A DNA stretch of 64,000 nt from Alteriqipengyuania lutimaris (GTDB lineage: Bacteria; Pseudomonadota; Alphaproteobacteria; Sphingomonadales; Sphingomonadaceae). Below are positions 16,408-25,070 of this stretch, one piece after another (position 1 is the first letter of the stretch; the number at the start of each line of letters is the position of its first letter). Position numbers and translations under genes: made by a program. The stretch covers positions 186,001-250,000 of the forward strand of contig NZ_QRBB01000001.1 of the NCBI RefSeq assembly GCF_003363135.1, given 5' to 3'. The notes beneath the pieces are model-generated. The model was not told the origin of the DNA. It searched no databases and saw nothing but the letters and a program-made list of their open reading frames with translations.

Positions 16408-17181
16408 ATGTCGATTGCCGCAATGCTCGAACCGATCGCCGGGAATGGCGAGACCGTGACCCTCCCCGCCGACCGATGGCTCCAGGGCCGCACGCTCTAC
16501 GGCGGTGCCAGCGCATTGATCGCCTATACCGCCGCGATCCGCGCCTTCCCCGACCTGCCGCCACTGCGGTCCGCCCAGGTCGCCTTCGTCGCGCCGGTCG
16601 GGGCGCAGGTGACGCCGCGGACGCAGATGATCCGGCAGGGGCGCAACGTCGTGCAGGTGCGGGCGGAACTGCTGGTCGAGGGGCAGGTGGCGCTTGCGTC
16701 CCTGTGGCTCTTCGGCACCGCGCGCGAGGCGAATGCGGTCCACCCCGCCGATCCGGTCACCCCGGCACCCATCGCGGTCGAGGATGCGGAGATCGTGATG
16801 GCGGACAAGGGCCCGGCCTTCATCCGGAACAATTTCGAGCTGCGCCGCGCGGCACCTTCGGGCGGCGACGGCGGGCCGGCGGTGCGCCGCTGGCTTCGGC
16901 TGAAGAACGACGATCTCGATCCGACCAGCCGCCTGATCCTGATCGGCGACACGATGCCGCCTGGTTCGATGCGGGCCATGCAGCGCCCCGGCCCGATGAG
17001 TTCGATGAACTGGGCGATCAACCTGCTCGATCCCATGGCCGAGACGCGCGACGGCTGGTGGCTATGCGAATCGTCGAGTGACCATGCGGGCGACGGCTAT
17101 TCGAGCGAACGCCTGCGCCTGTGGGATGCCGACGGGCGGCTTGTGACGATCGGCCAGCAGGCGGCGGCGATCTTCGGGTAG
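16408..17181 (+). CDS. Double-hotdog acyl-CoA thioesterase family protein
   Basis: 257 residues from the ATG at 16408. The N-terminal hotdog has RWLQGRTLYGGASALIAY and the conserved LRSAQVAFVAPVG strand; the C-terminal hotdog (about 140-257) has GDTMPPGSM and ends with LRLWDADGRLVTIGQQAAAIFG, a common ending for TesB-like/4HBT_3 proteins in which an active-site loop precedes the QxA helix. It would hydrolyse acyl-CoA esters in the cytoplasm, with unknown chain length. Monocistronic; the dispersed repeat follows it, then the convergent crotonase gene. Confidence 0.85.
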   Translation: MSIAAMLEPIAGNGETVTLPADRWLQGRTLYGGASALIAYTAAIRAFPDLPPLRSAQVAFVAPVGAQVTPRTQMIRQGRNVVQVRAELLVEGQVALASLWLFGTAREANAVHPADPVTPAPIAVEDAEIVMADKGPAFIRNNFELRRAAPSGGDGGPAVRRWLRLKNDDLDPTSRLILIGDTMPPGSMRAMQRPGPMSSMNWAINLLDPMAETRDGWWLCESSSDHAGDGYSSERLRLWDADGRLVTIGQQAAAIFG

Positions 17182-17259
17182 GGAGAGCCGCCTCCTCTCG
17201 GTGAGGGCCGTAGCCAGCAATTCTCCGCCAACGGTCGCGGCGCACTTCTGTGGCCATTT

Positions 17260-17431
17260 TCCTACTTCGCGCGTCCGGGCTAGCGTCGCGGCGGCTCTTT
17301 CGCATCGTCGTCATTTCCCGCGCACGCACGCCCGCGCGGCCAAAAACCCGCAATGTGTCACCCGGCTCGCAACATCCCCTTGAATGACATGGATTTTCTG
17401 AGGGTGACACGTGGGTGACACCTGTCACCCT
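17260..17431 (+). repeat. Dispersed intergenic repeat R2, copy 1
   Basis: It shares with 57172-57364 the blocks TCCTAC..CGCGC, CTAGCGTNGCGGCGGCTCTTTC, CATCGTCGT and GTGTCACCCGG, then a cluster of GGGTGACA/TGTCACCC elements in both orientations. Both copies sit in the same orientation between convergent genes. The surrounding gap 17182-17545 has nothing else recognisable except a small CTCTCCCTGAAAGGGGAG hairpin near 17516-17533. Confidence 0.7.
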
Positions 17432-17545
17432 GTGTAACGCACCGATTTCATACCCCCGCCGTGGGGAGGGGCCCCGGGGTGGACGTTCTTTGCCACCGGC
17501 CTGCCAACCATCCGACCTCTCCCTGAAAGGGGAGTTCAGGACTAC

Positions 17546-18772
17546 CTAACTCGCATCGGAAAAATCGGCTGCGCGCTTGGCCATGCCCGCCATCACCGCC
17601 TCTATCTGGTTGGGCTGACGGATGATCTTCGCCTGCTCCTCGCTCTCGGCCATCAGCAGGTCTTCGCCCCGCTGGTCATGCATGCGGTTGGAGAGGCGCT
17701 TGGCGGCGCGCACGGCGTCGGGGTTACGCTGCGCGATGGTGGCGGCGATTTCCTTCGCCTTAGCGAGCGGATCGTCCGCCACGAAGGTCGCGAGGCCCAG
17801 CGCCTGCGCCTCTTCGCCGGTGAACTCGCGATTGGTGTAGACCAGCTCGCGCAGCACGTCGTCGCGCACGAGGCCGCGCCACAGGTGGTAGCCACCCATA
17901 TCGGGGACGAGGCCCCATTTCATCTCCATGATCGCCATGCGCGTGGTCGGCGCGGCGACGCGGATATCGGCTCCACTGGCGATCTGCATCCCGCCGCCGA
18001 AGCACACGCCGTGCAGCGCCGCGATGACCGGCATCGGCAGCTTGCGCCACACGGTCGCGACCTGCTGGTAGGTGTTCGAATCGCCGTAGATGCGCGTCGT
18101 CAGCTTGGGCTCATCCGGGTCGGGTGTGCGCGCAAAGCTCGACGTGTCGAGCCCGGCGCAGAAGCTCGGCCCCGCGCCCGACAGGACGACGACGCGCACG
18201 TCCTTGCGGTCCATCAGCGCCTCGCCCGCCGCGATGATCGCTTCGAACATCTGCGGGTCGAGCGCGTTCATCTTGTCCGGCCGGTTGAGGCGGACGTGCA
18301 TCACGCCGCTATCGTCCAGCTGCGTCTCGACGCGCTTTTCGTCTGCTTGGGTCGCCATCGTCGCGCTCTCCCGCTGTCTGGTGGCATTGAAGACAATCGG
18401 CGTGTGGTCGCGCATGATCGCCACGCTGTCCAGAGCGAAGGCCCGCGCCGCGGCCGGTTCGAAACGGTATCCCGCGCCGTCGGTGACGATCAGCGGGTCG
18501 AGGCGCACGGTGGCCAGCTTGCGCCGCAACCGCGCGATGTGGACCGCGACGCGATTGGTGCCCGGTTCGAAGGAGAGCCGCCACACGTCAGCCAGCAGGT
18601 CCTGCTGGCTGACCGTCCTCCCCGGCGTCTCCGCCAGCCGCCACAGCAGCGCGAATTCGCGCGGGTGCAATGCCAGCCAGCGCCCGTTGCAGGCGGCATC
18701 GCGATGGAACAGGTCGAGCCGCAACGGCCCGGCCTCCATCGACCTCGCAATGAGTTGCTGCGCTGCGTGCAC
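17546..18772 (-). CDS. OmpR-type winged-helix domain in frame with a crotonase-family enzyme
   Basis: One 408-residue frame from GTG 18772 (ATG 18739 alternative). Residues about 12-108 form an OmpR/PhoB-type winged helix (HPREFALLWRLAE, QQDLLADVWR, NRVAVHIARLRRKL, DGAGYRFEP) with no receiver domain. Residues 139-408 are a crotonase/enoyl-CoA hydratase (oxyanion-hole segments SGAGPSFCAGLD and GVCFGGGMQIASGADIR; EMKWGLVPDMGG). Where classical hydratases have GGGxEL, this has GGGMQI, so one catalytic Glu is replaced by Gln while the second (AIMEMKWG) is kept. That suggests a crotonase other than a standard hydratase. ATG 18358 is preceded by a strong GGGAGAG, so the 270-residue enzyme may also be made alone. 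Linker 109-138 is low complexity without stop. Confidence 0.85.
   Translation of the reverse strand: MHAAQQLIARSMEAGPLRLDLFHRDAACNGRWLALHPREFALLWRLAETPGRTVSQQDLLADVWRLSFEPGTNRVAVHIARLRRKLATVRLDPLIVTDGAGYRFEPAAARAFALDSVAIMRDHTPIVFNATRQRESATMATQADEKRVETQLDDSGVMHVRLNRPDKMNALDPQMFEAIIAAGEALMDRKDVRVVVLSGAGPSFCAGLDTSSFARTPDPDEPKLTTRIYGDSNTYQQVATVWRKLPMPVIAALHGVCFGGGMQIASGADIRVAAPTTRMAIMEMKWGLVPDMGGYHLWRGLVRDDVLRELVYTNREFTGEEAQALGLATFVADDPLAKAKEIAATIAQRNPDAVRAAKRLSNRMHDQRGEDLLMAESEEQAKIIRQPNQIEAVMAGMAKRAADFSDAS
18366..18372 (-). promoter_or_regulatory. Internal ribosome-binding site for stand-alone crotonase
   Basis: GGGAGAG on the minus strand, 7 nt before the in-frame ATG at 18358 (protein MATQADEK...). 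It is stronger than anything before the GTG at 18772, suggesting that the enzyme domain is translated separately as well as, or instead of, as a fusion. Confidence 0.6.
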
Positions 18773-18917
18773 CCGCCCCCGCCGCCTGCTGCCCCCGGCC
18801 CGAAAGGCATCATGGCACGAAGGCCAGCCTGCGGGAAAAGCAGAACAATCCGGAATGGATGCTTGGCTGGCGGGCCCGGTCGTGCCGGTCCTGTCGCGCG
18901 CGTCCGCAGCCGGGCGA

Positions 18918-20129
18918 TCACCCGGTGGCAGTCTCGCGCTGGAGGAAACGCTTCACGTTGCGCGCCGCCTGGCGGATGCGCTGCTCGTTCTCGACCATCG
19001 CGATCCGCACGTATCCCTCGCCCTCTTCGCCGTAGCCGATCCCGGCGGCGACTGCGACGCCCGCTTCCTCCAGCAGCTGCTTGGAAAATTCGAGGCTGCC
19101 CATGTTGTGGAAGCCCGGCGGCAGCGGCGCCCAGGCGAACATGCTCGCGGGCGGAGTGGGAATGTCCCATCCGGCCCGCCCGAACGCCTCCACCATGACA
19201 TCGCGCCGGTTCTGGTAGCGCAGGCGGTTTTCCTGGACGATGTCCTGCGGGCCGTTGAGCGCGGCGCAGGCCGCCGCCTGGATCGGGGTGAAGGCACCGT
19301 AATCGAGGTAGGACTTCACCCGCGTCAGTGCCGCGATCAGCTGGGGATTGCCGACCGCAAAGCCCATCCGCCATCCGGCCATCGAATAGGTCTTCGACAT
19401 CGAGGTGAACTCGACCGCACACTCCTTCGCGCCCGGCACCTCGAGGATCGAGCGGGTCGGCTTGCCGTCGTAATAGAGCTCCGAATAGGCGAGGTCGGAG
19501 AGGACCCAGACCTTGTTCTCCCGCGCCCAGGCGACCAGCCGCTCGTAGAAGGCGAGGTCCACGGTCTCGGCCGTGGGGTTGCTGGGATAGTTGACCACCA
19601 GCACGCTCGGCCGCGGCGAGGTATAGGCCATCGCCTGGTCGAGCGCGTGCCAATAGGCCTCGTCGGGCGTGGTCGGGACCGATCGGATCGTCGCGCCGGC
19701 AATGATGAAGCCATAGGTGTGGATCGGATAGGACGGGCTCGGCGCCAGCACCACGTCGCCCGGTGCGACGATCGCGGTCGCCATCGAGGACAGGCCTTCC
19801 TTCGAGCCCATCGTGACCACCACTTCGCGCTCGGGATCGAGATCGACGTTGAAGCGGCGCCCGTAATAGTTCGCCTGTGCCTTGCGCAGCCCCGGGATCC
19901 CGCGCGACTGGCTGTACCCGTGCGCGGATGCCTTGCCCGCCACCTCGCACAGCTTGTCGATCACATGCTGCGGCGGAGGATGGTCGGGATTGCCCATGCC
20001 AAGGTCGATGATGTCGCGCCCCGCCCGCCGGGCCGCGTGTCGCATCGCGTTGACTTCGGCAATCACGTAAGGCGGCAGCCGCCGCATCCGGTAGAATTGG
20101 TCGTCGCTCAGTGTGGCCTCCTTCACCAT
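18918..20129 (-). CDS. alaC: Alanine-synthesising transaminase (class I/II aminotransferase)
   Basis: 403 residues from the ATG at 20129, chosen because GGAGG lies 5 nt upstream; the frame is open further 5' but that overlaps the divergent phaC leader. Fold type I PLP enzyme: RLPPYVIAEVNAM, IIDLGMGNPDHPPP, HGYSQSRGIPGLRKA, NYPSNPTAETV, the PLP lysine in TSMSKTYSMAGWRMGF, and C-terminal YVRIAMVENEQRIRQA. Close to E. coli AlaC (412 aa) along its length; it would make alanine from pyruvate with glutamate as donor. An LL-diaminopimelate aminotransferase is a related alternative. Divergent from phaC; the winged-helix/crotonase gene follows after 145 nt. Confidence 0.88.
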   Translation of the reverse strand: MVKEATLSDDQFYRMRRLPPYVIAEVNAMRHAARRAGRDIIDLGMGNPDHPPPQHVIDKLCEVAGKASAHGYSQSRGIPGLRKAQANYYGRRFNVDLDPEREVVVTMGSKEGLSSMATAIVAPGDVVLAPSPSYPIHTYGFIIAGATIRSVPTTPDEAYWHALDQAMAYTSPRPSVLVVNYPSNPTAETVDLAFYERLVAWARENKVWVLSDLAYSELYYDGKPTRSILEVPGAKECAVEFTSMSKTYSMAGWRMGFAVGNPQLIAALTRVKSYLDYGAFTPIQAAACAALNGPQDIVQENRLRYQNRRDVMVEAFGRAGWDIPTPPASMFAWAPLPPGFHNMGSLEFSKQLLEEAGVAVAAGIGYGEEGEGYVRIAMVENEQRIRQAARNVKRFLQRETATG

Positions 20130-20258
20130 GCCGTCCTCCATTCTGGAACGGCGAGGGCATCTGTGCAATTGAAGCTTGAGAGAGGGTGAGAATTTTTGCA
20201 GCGACCGCAAAGGAAGCGGCGCGGCCTCGCCTCGGATCGGCATGAAAGGACCCGTGCG

Positions 20259-22151
20259 ATGGCGGACAAGGATTCCAGCTCACCCACGCCGCCCCGGACC
20301 GGCACCGACCCGTTCGGCGCGATGCTGGAAGCACAGGCCCGCTGGACCGAGATGATGTTCGCCCCGCTCGCCCGGACTGCGGCGGGAGGCGAGAATGCCT
20401 CTTCGCCCGCCATGGCCGACCTGCAGAAATGGACCGAGAATGCCACGCGGCTGCAGACCATGTGGATCGAGTTCTGCCAGAACCATGCGCTGGAGGCGAC
20501 GAGCGAGATGATGGCGGGCGATCCGGCCAAGTGGTTCGCCATGTTCGAGACCTGGGCTGAGCAGCTGCCCTTCGCCGATCCGGCCGAACAGCAGCGCTGG
20601 TGGGCCGAAAGCGCGCAGTTGTGGCAGGCGCTGCTCTCGCCGCAGGACCAGTCGGGCGCCGAGGGCGAGCTTCCGCGCGAGGATCGCCGCTTCGCCGATC
20701 CGCGCTGGCGGGAACAGCCGATGTTCGCGCTGATCCACCAGACCTATCTGATGCTGACCGAGCGGGTGGTGTCGATGGTAGAGCGGATGGACCATGTCGA
20801 TCCGGCCAAGCGCGAGCAGCTGAAGTTCGCGACGCAGGCGATGGCCGAAGCGCTTAGCCCTGCCAACTTCGCGGCGACCAATCCGATCGTGCTCGACCGG
20901 ATCATGGAAACGCGCGGCGACAGTCTTGTCCGGGGCATGCAGAACCTGCTGGATGATCTCAGGAAGGGCCAGCTGACCCATTCGGACCCGCAGGCCTTCG
21001 AGGTAGGGGAGAATATCGCGACCACGCCGGGCCATGTCGTGTACGAGACGCCGCTCTACCAGCTGATCCAGTACGAGCCGACGACCGAGAAGGTGCTGGC
21101 CACGCCGCTGGTGATCTTCCCGCCCTGGATCAACCGGTTCTACATCCTCGATCTCAACGAGAAGAAGAGCTTCGTGCGATGGGCGGTTGGCCAAGGCCTC
21201 ACGGTCTTCATGGTCAGCTGGAAATCGGCCGACGCGTCGATGAAGGATGTCGTGTGGGACGACTACATCGCCGCGCAGATCGACGCGATCGACCATGTGA
21301 AGAAACGGCTGGGCCAGCCGGCAGTCCATGCCATCGGCTATTGCGTGGCGGGCACGACGCTCGCCGCCACATTGTCGATCCTGGCGAAGAAGGGCGAGGC
21401 CGAGAAGGTCAGGAGCGCCACCTTCTTCACCGCGCAGGTCGATTTCGACGATGCGGGCGAACTGCTGCACTTCATCGACGACCAGCAGCTCGCCGCGATC
21501 AAGGGGATCGAGCGCGACGGGATCATCGACGGGCGCTACATGGCGGCGACCTTCAACCTGCTGCGCGGCAACGACCTGATCTGGAACTACGTCGTGCGCA
21601 ACTACCTGCTGGGGGAGGATCACACCGCCTTCGACCTGCTCCACTGGAACGGCGACGTCACCAACCTGCCCGCCAGGTGGCACCGCGATTACCTGCGCGA
21701 TCTCTACCGCGACAACCTGTTGGTGAAGCCGGGGAAGCTCGACGCGCTCGGCGTGCCGATCGACCTCTCACGGGTCGAGACGCCCACCTACGTCCAGGCG
21801 GGCAAGGAAGACCACATCGCCCCTGCCGGCAGCGTGTGGAAGATCACCCATCACTTCGCAGGCCCGATGCGCTTCGTGCTCGCGGGCTCGGGCCATATCG
21901 CGGGCGTGGTCAATCCGCCCGAGGCAAAGAAGTACCAGTACTGGATCAACGAGGACGACGGCATCGATACGCTCGAGGAATTCCGTGCCGGGGCGACCGA
22001 GCATCCGGGCAGCTGGTGGCCCGACTGGATCGATTGGATCCGGGCGCAGGACGACAGGGAGATCGCGGTGCGGGGCAAGCGAAAACCGGGCAGCGGGGCG
22101 AAGGACAAGGTGATCGAACCTGCCCCCGGCCGCTACGTCAAAACCCGCTGA
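20259..22151 (+). CDS. phaC: Class I poly(3-hydroxyalkanoate) synthase
   Basis: 630 residues, ATG 20259 with AAAGGA about 8 nt upstream. N-terminal PhaC domain (about 60-270) precedes an alpha/beta-hydrolase fold. Lipase-like box with catalytic Cys is IGYCVAGTTLAA, catalytic Asp in YVQAGKEDHIAP, catalytic His in AGSGHIAGVVNPP; also PPWINRFYILDL and VSWKSADASMKDV, typical of class I. It polymerises hydroxyacyl-CoA on granule surfaces. The phasin gene follows after 116 nt behind its own operators, so the pair forms a PHA module; phaA/phaB are not in the window. Confidence 0.95.
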   Translation: MADKDSSSPTPPRTGTDPFGAMLEAQARWTEMMFAPLARTAAGGENASSPAMADLQKWTENATRLQTMWIEFCQNHALEATSEMMAGDPAKWFAMFETWAEQLPFADPAEQQRWWAESAQLWQALLSPQDQSGAEGELPREDRRFADPRWREQPMFALIHQTYLMLTERVVSMVERMDHVDPAKREQLKFATQAMAEALSPANFAATNPIVLDRIMETRGDSLVRGMQNLLDDLRKGQLTHSDPQAFEVGENIATTPGHVVYETPLYQLIQYEPTTEKVLATPLVIFPPWINRFYILDLNEKKSFVRWAVGQGLTVFMVSWKSADASMKDVVWDDYIAAQIDAIDHVKKRLGQPAVHAIGYCVAGTTLAATLSILAKKGEAEKVRSATFFTAQVDFDDAGELLHFIDDQQLAAIKGIERDGIIDGRYMAATFNLLRGNDLIWNYVVRNYLLGEDHTAFDLLHWNGDVTNLPARWHRDYLRDLYRDNLLVKPGKLDALGVPIDLSRVETPTYVQAGKEDHIAPAGSVWKITHHFAGPMRFVLAGSGHIAGVVNPPEAKKYQYWINEDDGIDTLEEFRAGATEHPGSWWPDWIDWIRAQDDREIAVRGKRKPGSGAKDKVIEPAPGRYVKTR

Positions 22152-22179
22152 GGCACGCACTTTCCCTAACGTAAACGGA

Positions 22180-22245
22180 TTTTGTGCACTGCACAAAAAA
22201 TACTTGATCTTCGCTCGCGCAATGCCTATTTGTGCAGTGCAGCAA
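22180..22245 (+). promoter_or_regulatory. Phasin promoter with two TGCANTGCA operators
   Basis: A perfect 19-bp palindrome, TTTTGTGCA-C-TGCACAAAA (22180-22198), and a second near-palindrome, TTGTGCA-G-TGCAGCAA (22230-22245), flank a plausible promoter: TTGATC (22204-22209), 17 nt, TATTTG (22227-22232). The second site overlaps the -10, the first lies just upstream of the -35. TGC-rich palindromes of this kind are bound by the PHA-sensing repressor PhaR in other proteobacteria; assignment to PhaR here is by analogy. Confidence 0.65.
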
Positions 22246-22267
22246 GAACCAAGAGGTTTACGTTCCA

Positions 22268-23140
22268 ATGGCTGATCAGACCACCGACAAGGGCGATGCC
22301 GCGGCTCAGAAGGCGTATGAAACCGCCGTCGCTGCGCAATCGGACAAACCGAAGTCGGACAGCAAGCCTGCTTCGACCCAGGGCGCGAACACGCCTGCGG
22401 CGAAGGAGGAAACGGCTCCTGCTGCTAAGCCTGCCAAGACCGAAGCGGTTGTCAGCAAGACGGCGACCCCGGCCAAGGCCAGCACCAAGTCCAAGCCTGC
22501 AGCCGCGAAGAAAGCGGTCGCCAAGGCTCCGGCCAAGACCGCGTCTTCCAAGAAGGTCGGCCCCGCCAAGCGCAAGGCTCCTGCAAAGACAAAGGCGGTG
22601 GAGACCAAGGCGACGAAGACCTCGACACCTGCGAAGAGCGCAGCGCGCACTTCGACCCCCAAGACCGAACAGACCCCCAAGACTAAGGACACCACCATGG
22701 CTACCACGACCGAATCCAAGACCGCGAATGTCGCCAGCGACATGGCGAACGAAATGCAGACCCGCCTTGCCGGCATGTACGAAAAGGGCACCGAGATGAC
22801 CGGCGAAATGGTCACCTTCCAGCGTGCCAATGCCGAAGCGATGGCCGAAGCGAGTAAGATTCTCTTCACCGGCATGCAGGACATGACCCGCACCGCCGTG
22901 GAAGAAAGCCGCAAGGCCGCCGACCAGCTGAGCGAAGATGCGCGCCTGATGGCGGCCGCCAAGTCGCCGACCGAGCTCGTGAAGCTGCAGGGCGACATCA
23001 TGCGCCGCTCGTTCGACAATGTCGTCGCGACCAGCTCGAAGAACACCGAAGCGTGGATCAAGCTGACCAACGAAGCCTTCGCTCCGCTGACCAGCCGCAT
23101 GAGCGAAGCGGTCGACAAGATGAACAAGCTGGCCGCCTGA
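22268..23140 (+). CDS. Phasin with N-terminal histone-like Ala/Lys/Pro-rich region
   Basis: 290 residues from ATG 22268. Residues about 1-140 are low-complexity and rich in Ala, Lys, Pro and Thr ([16 protein letters not shown] type), like histone-H1-type tails; residues about 150-290 are an alpha-helical phasin domain ([39 protein letters not shown]). It should coat PHA granules and may tether them to DNA, as PhaF does in Pseudomonas, where the basic region is C-terminal instead. An in-frame ATG at 22697 (residue 144, MATTTESK) preceded by AAGGACACCACC could give a phasin-only short form. Followed by a strong terminator. Confidence 0.88.
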   Translation: MADQTTDKGDAAAQKAYETAVAAQSDKPKSDSKPASTQGANTPAAKEETAPAAKPAKTEAVVSKTATPAKASTKSKPAAAKKAVAKAPAKTASSKKVGPAKRKAPAKTKAVETKATKTSTPAKSAARTSTPKTEQTPKTKDTTMATTTESKTANVASDMANEMQTRLAGMYEKGTEMTGEMVTFQRANAEAMAEASKILFTGMQDMTRTAVEESRKAADQLSEDARLMAAAKSPTELVKLQGDIMRRSFDNVVATSSKNTEAWIKLTNEAFAPLTSRMSEAVDKMNKLAA

Positions 23141-23192
23141 TCGCAGCCCCGCATCGCCCGGACCGATCGGTACGGGCACGCGAAAATCATCG

Positions 23193-23226
23193 AAGGGGCC
23201 GGGCGATCGGATCGTCCGGCCCCTTT
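23193..23226 (+). terminator. Rho-independent-type terminator after phasin
   Basis: AAGGGGCCGG (23193-23202) pairs with CCGGCCCCTT (23216-23225), with inner pairing of the loop (CGATC/GATCG) and TTT at the end. About 50 nt after the phasin stop. Confidence 0.75.
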
Positions 23227-23361
23227 GCCGTTCCAGCCCGCCGTTCCCGAAACCGGTGCGCCGCTCTCTTGCAGATCGGCGAGGCGATACGATATTGTGG
23301 CGCTATGCGTGAATGTTCAAACTCCTCCCCGACCGCGCCCGGCGCCGCCGCGCAGGGGGCG

Positions 23362-23736
23362 ATGGCCGTGGTGCCATCTCCGGCGATCGTCGCGATGGCC
23401 GGCGAAGGGGATGGCGATGGCAACGAAGGTCGCCCTGCCGACCCCAATGTGGGCGTCGCGACCAAGACGCGCGCCAAGCCCAAGAAGCCGAGCCAGTACA
23501 AGGTGCTGCTGCTCAACGACGATTACACGCCGATGGAATTCGTCGTCATGGTGCTCAAGCGCTTCTTCCGGATGGATCTGGACGAAGCGACGCGCGTGAT
23601 GCTCCACGTCCACCAGCGCGGGGTGGGCGTCTGCGGCATCTTCCCCTACGAAGTCGCCGAAACCAAGGTGAACCAGGTGATGGATTTCGCGCGCCAGAAC
23701 CAGCACCCGCTGCAATGCACGCTCGAAAAGGCCTGA
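23362..23736 (+). CDS. clpS: ATP-dependent Clp protease adaptor ClpS
   Basis: 124 residues from ATG 23362, preceded by AGGGGG; starts at 23305 or 23395 are also in frame and homologues vary at this end. The core (about 45-124) has [17 protein letters not shown] with the NDD(Y/F)T N-degron pocket motif, [25 protein letters not shown], and ends [11 protein letters not shown]. ClpS binds N-end-rule substrates and delivers them to ClpA. The N-terminal 40 residues are flexible and acidic, as usual. It stands alone between the phasin terminator and lptF. Confidence 0.93.
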   Translation: MAVVPSPAIVAMAGEGDGDGNEGRPADPNVGVATKTRAKPKKPSQYKVLLLNDDYTPMEFVVMVLKRFFRMDLDEATRVMLHVHQRGVGVCGIFPYEVAETKVNQVMDFARQNQHPLQCTLEKA

Positions 23737-23837
23737 TCGGCGGCCCTGCCGATCGCCCCTCCCTGAATACCCATGACGCGCGGGTGCTTTGCCGCTAGGG
23801 CCTGACGCCAAGGCTCAACTTCGATCCGGGACCCCCC

Positions 23838-25061
23838 TTGCCCTTCAGCTCGCGCCTCGACCGTTACCTCTTCCGACTGACGATCATCCCGCTGCTTGGG
23901 GTGTTCGTGCTCGCCGCGTCGCTGCTGATCCTCGACCAGATGCTGCGCCTGTTCCGCTTCGTGTCGACCGAAGGCGGCCCCGTGGGCGTGGTCTTCCAGA
24001 TGCTCGGCACACTACTGCCCGACTATGCGAGCCTCGCCATTCCGCTCGGCCTGCTGCTGGGCGTGCTGTTCGCCTTCCGCCAACTCGCGCTGTCGAGCGA
24101 ACTCGACGTGATGCGTGCCGTCGGCCTTGGCTACACGCGCCTGCTGCGCGTCCCCTATGCGATCACGCTGATGCTGATCGCCGTGAACGCGGCGCTGGTG
24201 TTCTACATCCAGCCGGTGTCCAAATATTACTACGAGGAACTGCAGTTCGACCTGCGTTCGGGCGCGCTCGGCGCGTCGATCAAGGTCGGCGAATTCACCA
24301 CGCTGGCGGACCGGATGGCGCTGCGGATCGAAGCGAGCGAGGATTCGGGCCGCGAATTGCACGGCATCTTCGCACGGGTCATGGCCGAAGACGGGCAGGT
24401 CCTGTCGATCAGCGCGCGCGAAGGACGGTTCCTGTCGACCAGCGACGATCCCGATACGATCATCCTTCGCCTGAGCGACGGCACCATCATCCAGAACCCG
24501 GAGGGCGAGACCCCGCGCGTACTGAGCTTCGAACTGCACGACCTGCCGATCGATCTGCCCACGATCCAGAGCTTCCGCCAGCGCGGCGAGGGCGAATCGG
24601 AATATATCCTGCCGGAGCTGCTGAAAATGGGGTGGAGCGACGGCGCGACCGAGGAACAGCGCAACGCCAGCCAGGCGAGCTTCAACTATCGCATGGTCGA
24701 ACTGGCGATGATGCTGTTCATGCCACTGCTGGCGGTGGCCCTCGCCATCCCGCCCAAGCGATCGACCAGCGCGCTCGGCGTGTTCGTCGCGGTCGTGCTC
24801 GTCGTCGCCTATCACAAGGTCAACCAGTACATGCAGGATCTGGCGAGCCTCGGCCGGATCGACCCCACGCTGGGCCTTTGGGGGCCTTTCGCGGTCTTCG
24901 TCGGCCTGATCCTGTGGTGGTTCTGGCAGATCGCCTACGTCCCCGGCGGCCAGCCGATCGGGGCGCTGGAAACGGTGTTCTCCAAGCTGGTGAAGAAGAT
25001 CGGCAAGATCCTGCGCCCGCGTCGCCGTGCCGACGGCTTCCGGCCCGAGCAGGCGAGCTAG
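23838..25061 (+). CDS. lptF: LPS export ABC transporter permease LptF
   Basis: 407 residues from a TTG at 23838 (MPFSSRLDRYLFRL). YjgP/YjgQ family: three N-terminal transmembrane helices (about 15-110), a periplasmic beta-jellyroll (about 130-270, DLRSGALGASIKVGEFTTL), then three more helices (about 285-390). With LptG and LptB2 it extracts LPS from the inner membrane to the LptA bridge. lptG follows 9 nt later. The long soluble-looking overlapping frames on both strands are shadows of the GC-rich coding. Confidence 0.94.
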   Translation: MPFSSRLDRYLFRLTIIPLLGVFVLAASLLILDQMLRLFRFVSTEGGPVGVVFQMLGTLLPDYASLAIPLGLLLGVLFAFRQLALSSELDVMRAVGLGYTRLLRVPYAITLMLIAVNAALVFYIQPVSKYYYEELQFDLRSGALGASIKVGEFTTLADRMALRIEASEDSGRELHGIFARVMAEDGQVLSISAREGRFLSTSDDPDTIILRLSDGTIIQNPEGETPRVLSFELHDLPIDLPTIQSFRQRGEGESEYILPELLKMGWSDGATEEQRNASQASFNYRMVELAMMLFMPLLAVALAIPPKRSTSALGVFVAVVLVVAYHKVNQYMQDLASLGRIDPTLGLWGPFAVFVGLILWWFWQIAYVPGGQPIGALETVFSKLVKKIGKILRPRRRADGFRPEQAS

Positions 25062-25070
25062 CACCGCGCG

